Made by a program: the position numbers and the translations under genes
Notes under the pieces: model-generated
Database searches by the model: none
Seen by the model: only the letters and a program-made list of their open reading frames with translations
What the model was told of the DNA's origin: nothing
DNA from: Propionibacteriales bacterium
GTDB lineage: Bacteria; Actinomycetota; Actinomycetes; Propionibacteriales; Propionibacteriaceae
Direction of reading: 5' to 3'
Assembly: GCA_030453285.1 (NCBI GenBank)
Contig: JAKDKP010000098.1
Location: forward strand, 1 to 7,371
DNA length: 7,371 nucleotides
Part shown: positions 5,992 to 7,371 of the stretch, piece after piece
How the letters are laid out: each line of letters starts with the position of its first letter
How positions within the stretch are numbered: the stretch's first letter is position 1

Positions 5992-6717
5992 GTGGTCAAG
6001 ACCGCAACGACCATCAACTCGGTGTCACATGCCGTACGAGCCATCGACCTGCTCGCCGAACAGTCCGCACCGGTCGGCCTGACAGTGATCAGCAGCGGAC
6101 TCGACCTGCCCCGCGCCACGACCCTGCGGGTGTTGAACACGCTGATCGCGCACGGGTACGTGTGGAAGCAGGACAAGCGGTACGCCCTCACCCTTCGCCT
6201 CCTCGAGCTGGCGGCAAGCCTCCGGACCGGGCTGGCCGTGCCACCGGCACTCCAGGCAGCACTGTCCGCGCTGGTCGAGCGGACCGGCCTGACGGTCCAC
6301 CTGGCGGTGCTCGATGGTGACCGCGTCTGCTACATCTCCAAGGTCGATCCGCCCGGCCCGCTCCGGATGGCCTCACATGTGGGCTGGCGCGGCCCGCTAC
6401 ACGCCACCGCGGTCGGGAAGATTCTCCTCACCCAGGCACCGGCCGTCGTCGCATCCCTGCCGCATCGGCTGGAGCGGTTCACCGACCGCACGATCACCGA
6501 TCGCCAGGACCTCGATCTGGCCGTCGGGCAGGCCGTACGGGTCGGGTACGCCGTCGACGACCAGGAACTGAACACCGGCCTCACCTGCGTGGCGATCGCG
6601 GTCCCCGGTCACCCACGGCTGGCCGTGTCGGCCTCCGGGCCGACCAGCGCCCTGCCCGACAGCGCAATCCCCGGCATCGTGGCCGAACTCAGGTCCTGCG
6701 TCGACGCCGTTTCCTGA
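5992..6717 (+). CDS. IclR-family transcriptional regulator
   Basis: This 241-residue cytoplasmic regulator has an N-terminal winged helix-turn-helix (about 8-72), starting with INSVSHAVRAIDLLAEQ and including LPRATTLRVLNTLIAHGYV. The C-terminal IclR effector domain (about 85-240) shows the signature GWRGPLHATAVGKILL (131-146), GYAVDDQELNTGLTCVAIAV (185-204) and AVSASGP. I chose GTG 5992: it places the SVSxAxRxxDLL segment where family members begin, there is no in-frame ATG in the preceding gap, and the frame further upstream is antisense to the nitrilase. GGAG lies 12 bases upstream, a longer spacing than usual, so a short-leader or leaderless message is possible. It is divergent from the nitrilase-dehydratase operon and probably represses or activates it in response to a substrate or product. 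The stop abuts that of the convergent MFS gene. Confidence 0.92.
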   Translation: MVKTATTINSVSHAVRAIDLLAEQSAPVGLTVISSGLDLPRATTLRVLNTLIAHGYVWKQDKRYALTLRLLELAASLRTGLAVPPALQAALSALVERTGLTVHLAVLDGDRVCYISKVDPPGPLRMASHVGWRGPLHATAVGKILLTQAPAVVASLPHRLERFTDRTITDRQDLDLAVGQAVRVGYAVDDQELNTGLTCVAIAVPGHPRLAVSASGPTSALPDSAIPGIVAELRSCVDAVS

Positions 6718-7371
6718 TCATCGACCGCTCGCCCGGCCGCGTAACCGCAAGGCACCGAGGGCAAGGAGTGCGGCCAGGAGGGAGAGGCCGGCGATCCAGC
6801 CGAGATTGACCGATGCGACCAAGCCGCTGAGTGGGGCACCCACCAGCACGCCGGCGTAGATGGCGTTCATGTAGGAGCCGGTCGAGCGACCGAGTTGCAG
6901 GCCAGCAATGGATTGCATCCAGGTCAGCGCCGTGACGGCGAACAGGCCGTAGTAGGCCCCTTCGCAGACCGCCGCGAACAGGGCCCACCCCAATCCGCTA
7001 CCGAAGAGATAGCTGCCGTACGCGATCAGGGCGCCGAGGCCGGCGATCGTGAGCACGGCGGCCGAGCTGAACCGCTTGGCCAGCAACGGTGTGGCGAGGA
7101 TGGCGATCATCTCCACGGCGGCTTTCAGCCCCAGGAACAGTCCGGTCGCCGATTCGGGGACGTCGAATTCCCGTACGAGCAGCAGTGGCAGCGACGTGGT
7201 GGTGGAGATGTGGGCCAGGGAGAAGAGGACCACCACCACGAAGGCGGTGCCGTGCGGCATCAGATGTCGCCGGACCGAGGAACCCTCGATCTCCGCCGGA
7301 GCTGAGGACTCCTGCGCGTTCGTCGGCGAGTCCGTTGTGGGAGCCGCGGCGCCCCGGTCCAACCAGGTGGC
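6718..7371 (-). CDS. SetA-like MFS exporter, C-terminal half (truncated by right edge)
   Basis: The minus-strand frame is open from the window edge to TGA 6720-6718, giving 217 residues with no convincing start. The TTG at 7362 is in frame, but the protein would then lack the first six helices. After a polar, low-complexity linker (about 35 residues) come six hydrophobic segments, matching the C-terminal half of a 12-helix major facilitator. The pattern LPLLLVREFDVPESATGLFLGL, KRF after the second helix, CEGAYYGLFAVTALTWMQ and GRSTGSYMNAIYAGVLVG resembles sugar efflux transporters of the SetA type, which export sugars or glycosides. The charged Lys and Glu in GLKAAVEMIA fit that group. The alignment is from memory, so the substrate is tentative. 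It is convergent with iclR with zero spacing, so any functional link to the nitrilase operon is unproven. Confidence 0.82.
   Translation of the reverse strand, partial: ATWLDRGAAAPTTDSPTNAQESSAPAEIEGSSVRRHLMPHGTAFVVVVLFSLAHISTTTSLPLLLVREFDVPESATGLFLGLKAAVEMIAILATPLLAKRFSSAAVLTIAGLGALIAYGSYLFGSGLGWALFAAVCEGAYYGLFAVTALTWMQSIAGLQLGRSTGSYMNAIYAGVLVGAPLSGLVASVNLGWIAGLSLLAALLALGALRLRGRASGR

Noticed and set aside
1..7371. Mobile element, CRISPR array, tRNA/rRNA or riboswitch
   Set aside because: Reading both strands showed no transposase or integrase motif, no regularly spaced repeats beyond the three operators, no cloverleaf with CCA or T-loop consensus, and no gap long enough for a riboswitch.

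Overview
The window is about two-thirds G+C with strongly G/C-biased third codon positions, compact gene packing and GTG/ATG starts. It carries TetR, IclR, DHA2-type MFS, SpoU and APH-like genes of the kind common in high-GC Actinomycetota. A Propionibacteriaceae-like host is a guess from style; no marker gene proves it. No tRNA, rRNA, CRISPR array, transposase or phage gene was seen, and no stretch over 300 bases lacks a gene.

Layout. (1) 1-1486: a divergent efflux module. The N-terminal half of a 14-helix drug/H+ antiporter (minus, cut by the left edge) faces a TetR repressor (plus). Their 94-bp gap holds three near-identical 17-bp near-palindromes, the clearest operator array in the window. 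(2) 1509-2496 (minus): a SpoU/TrmH-type RNA 2'-O-methyltransferase followed by an unannotated 37-residue single-helix membrane protein. (3) 2619-3998 (plus): an aminoglycoside-phosphotransferase-fold kinase, a hairpin immediately after its stop, then an ABM-domain (YgiN-like) small monooxygenase. (4) 4046-5919 (minus): a nitrilase and a serine/threonine-dehydratase-like PLP enzyme joined by an ATGA overlap. They diverge from an IclR regulator (5992-6717, plus) across an AT-rich gap of nested palindromes. (5) 6718-7371 (minus): the C-terminal six-helix half of a SetA-like MFS exporter, cut by the right edge. Its stop codon abuts that of iclR.

How the parts may work together. The TetR protein probably represses the adjacent pump, and itself, through the triple operator and releases on binding a drug-like ligand. 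The IclR protein probably controls the nitrilase-dehydratase pair. Both enzymes release ammonia, so the pair may be a two-step catabolic route for an amino- or hydroxy-nitrile; the substrate cannot be read from sequence. The efflux pump, rRNA-methyltransferase-like gene and APH-like kinase lying close together resemble a resistance neighbourhood, but each family also has ordinary roles. I see no strong sign of a wholly new system. The best candidates for follow-up are the triple operator, the IclR-nitrilase-PLP operon and the small membrane protein.
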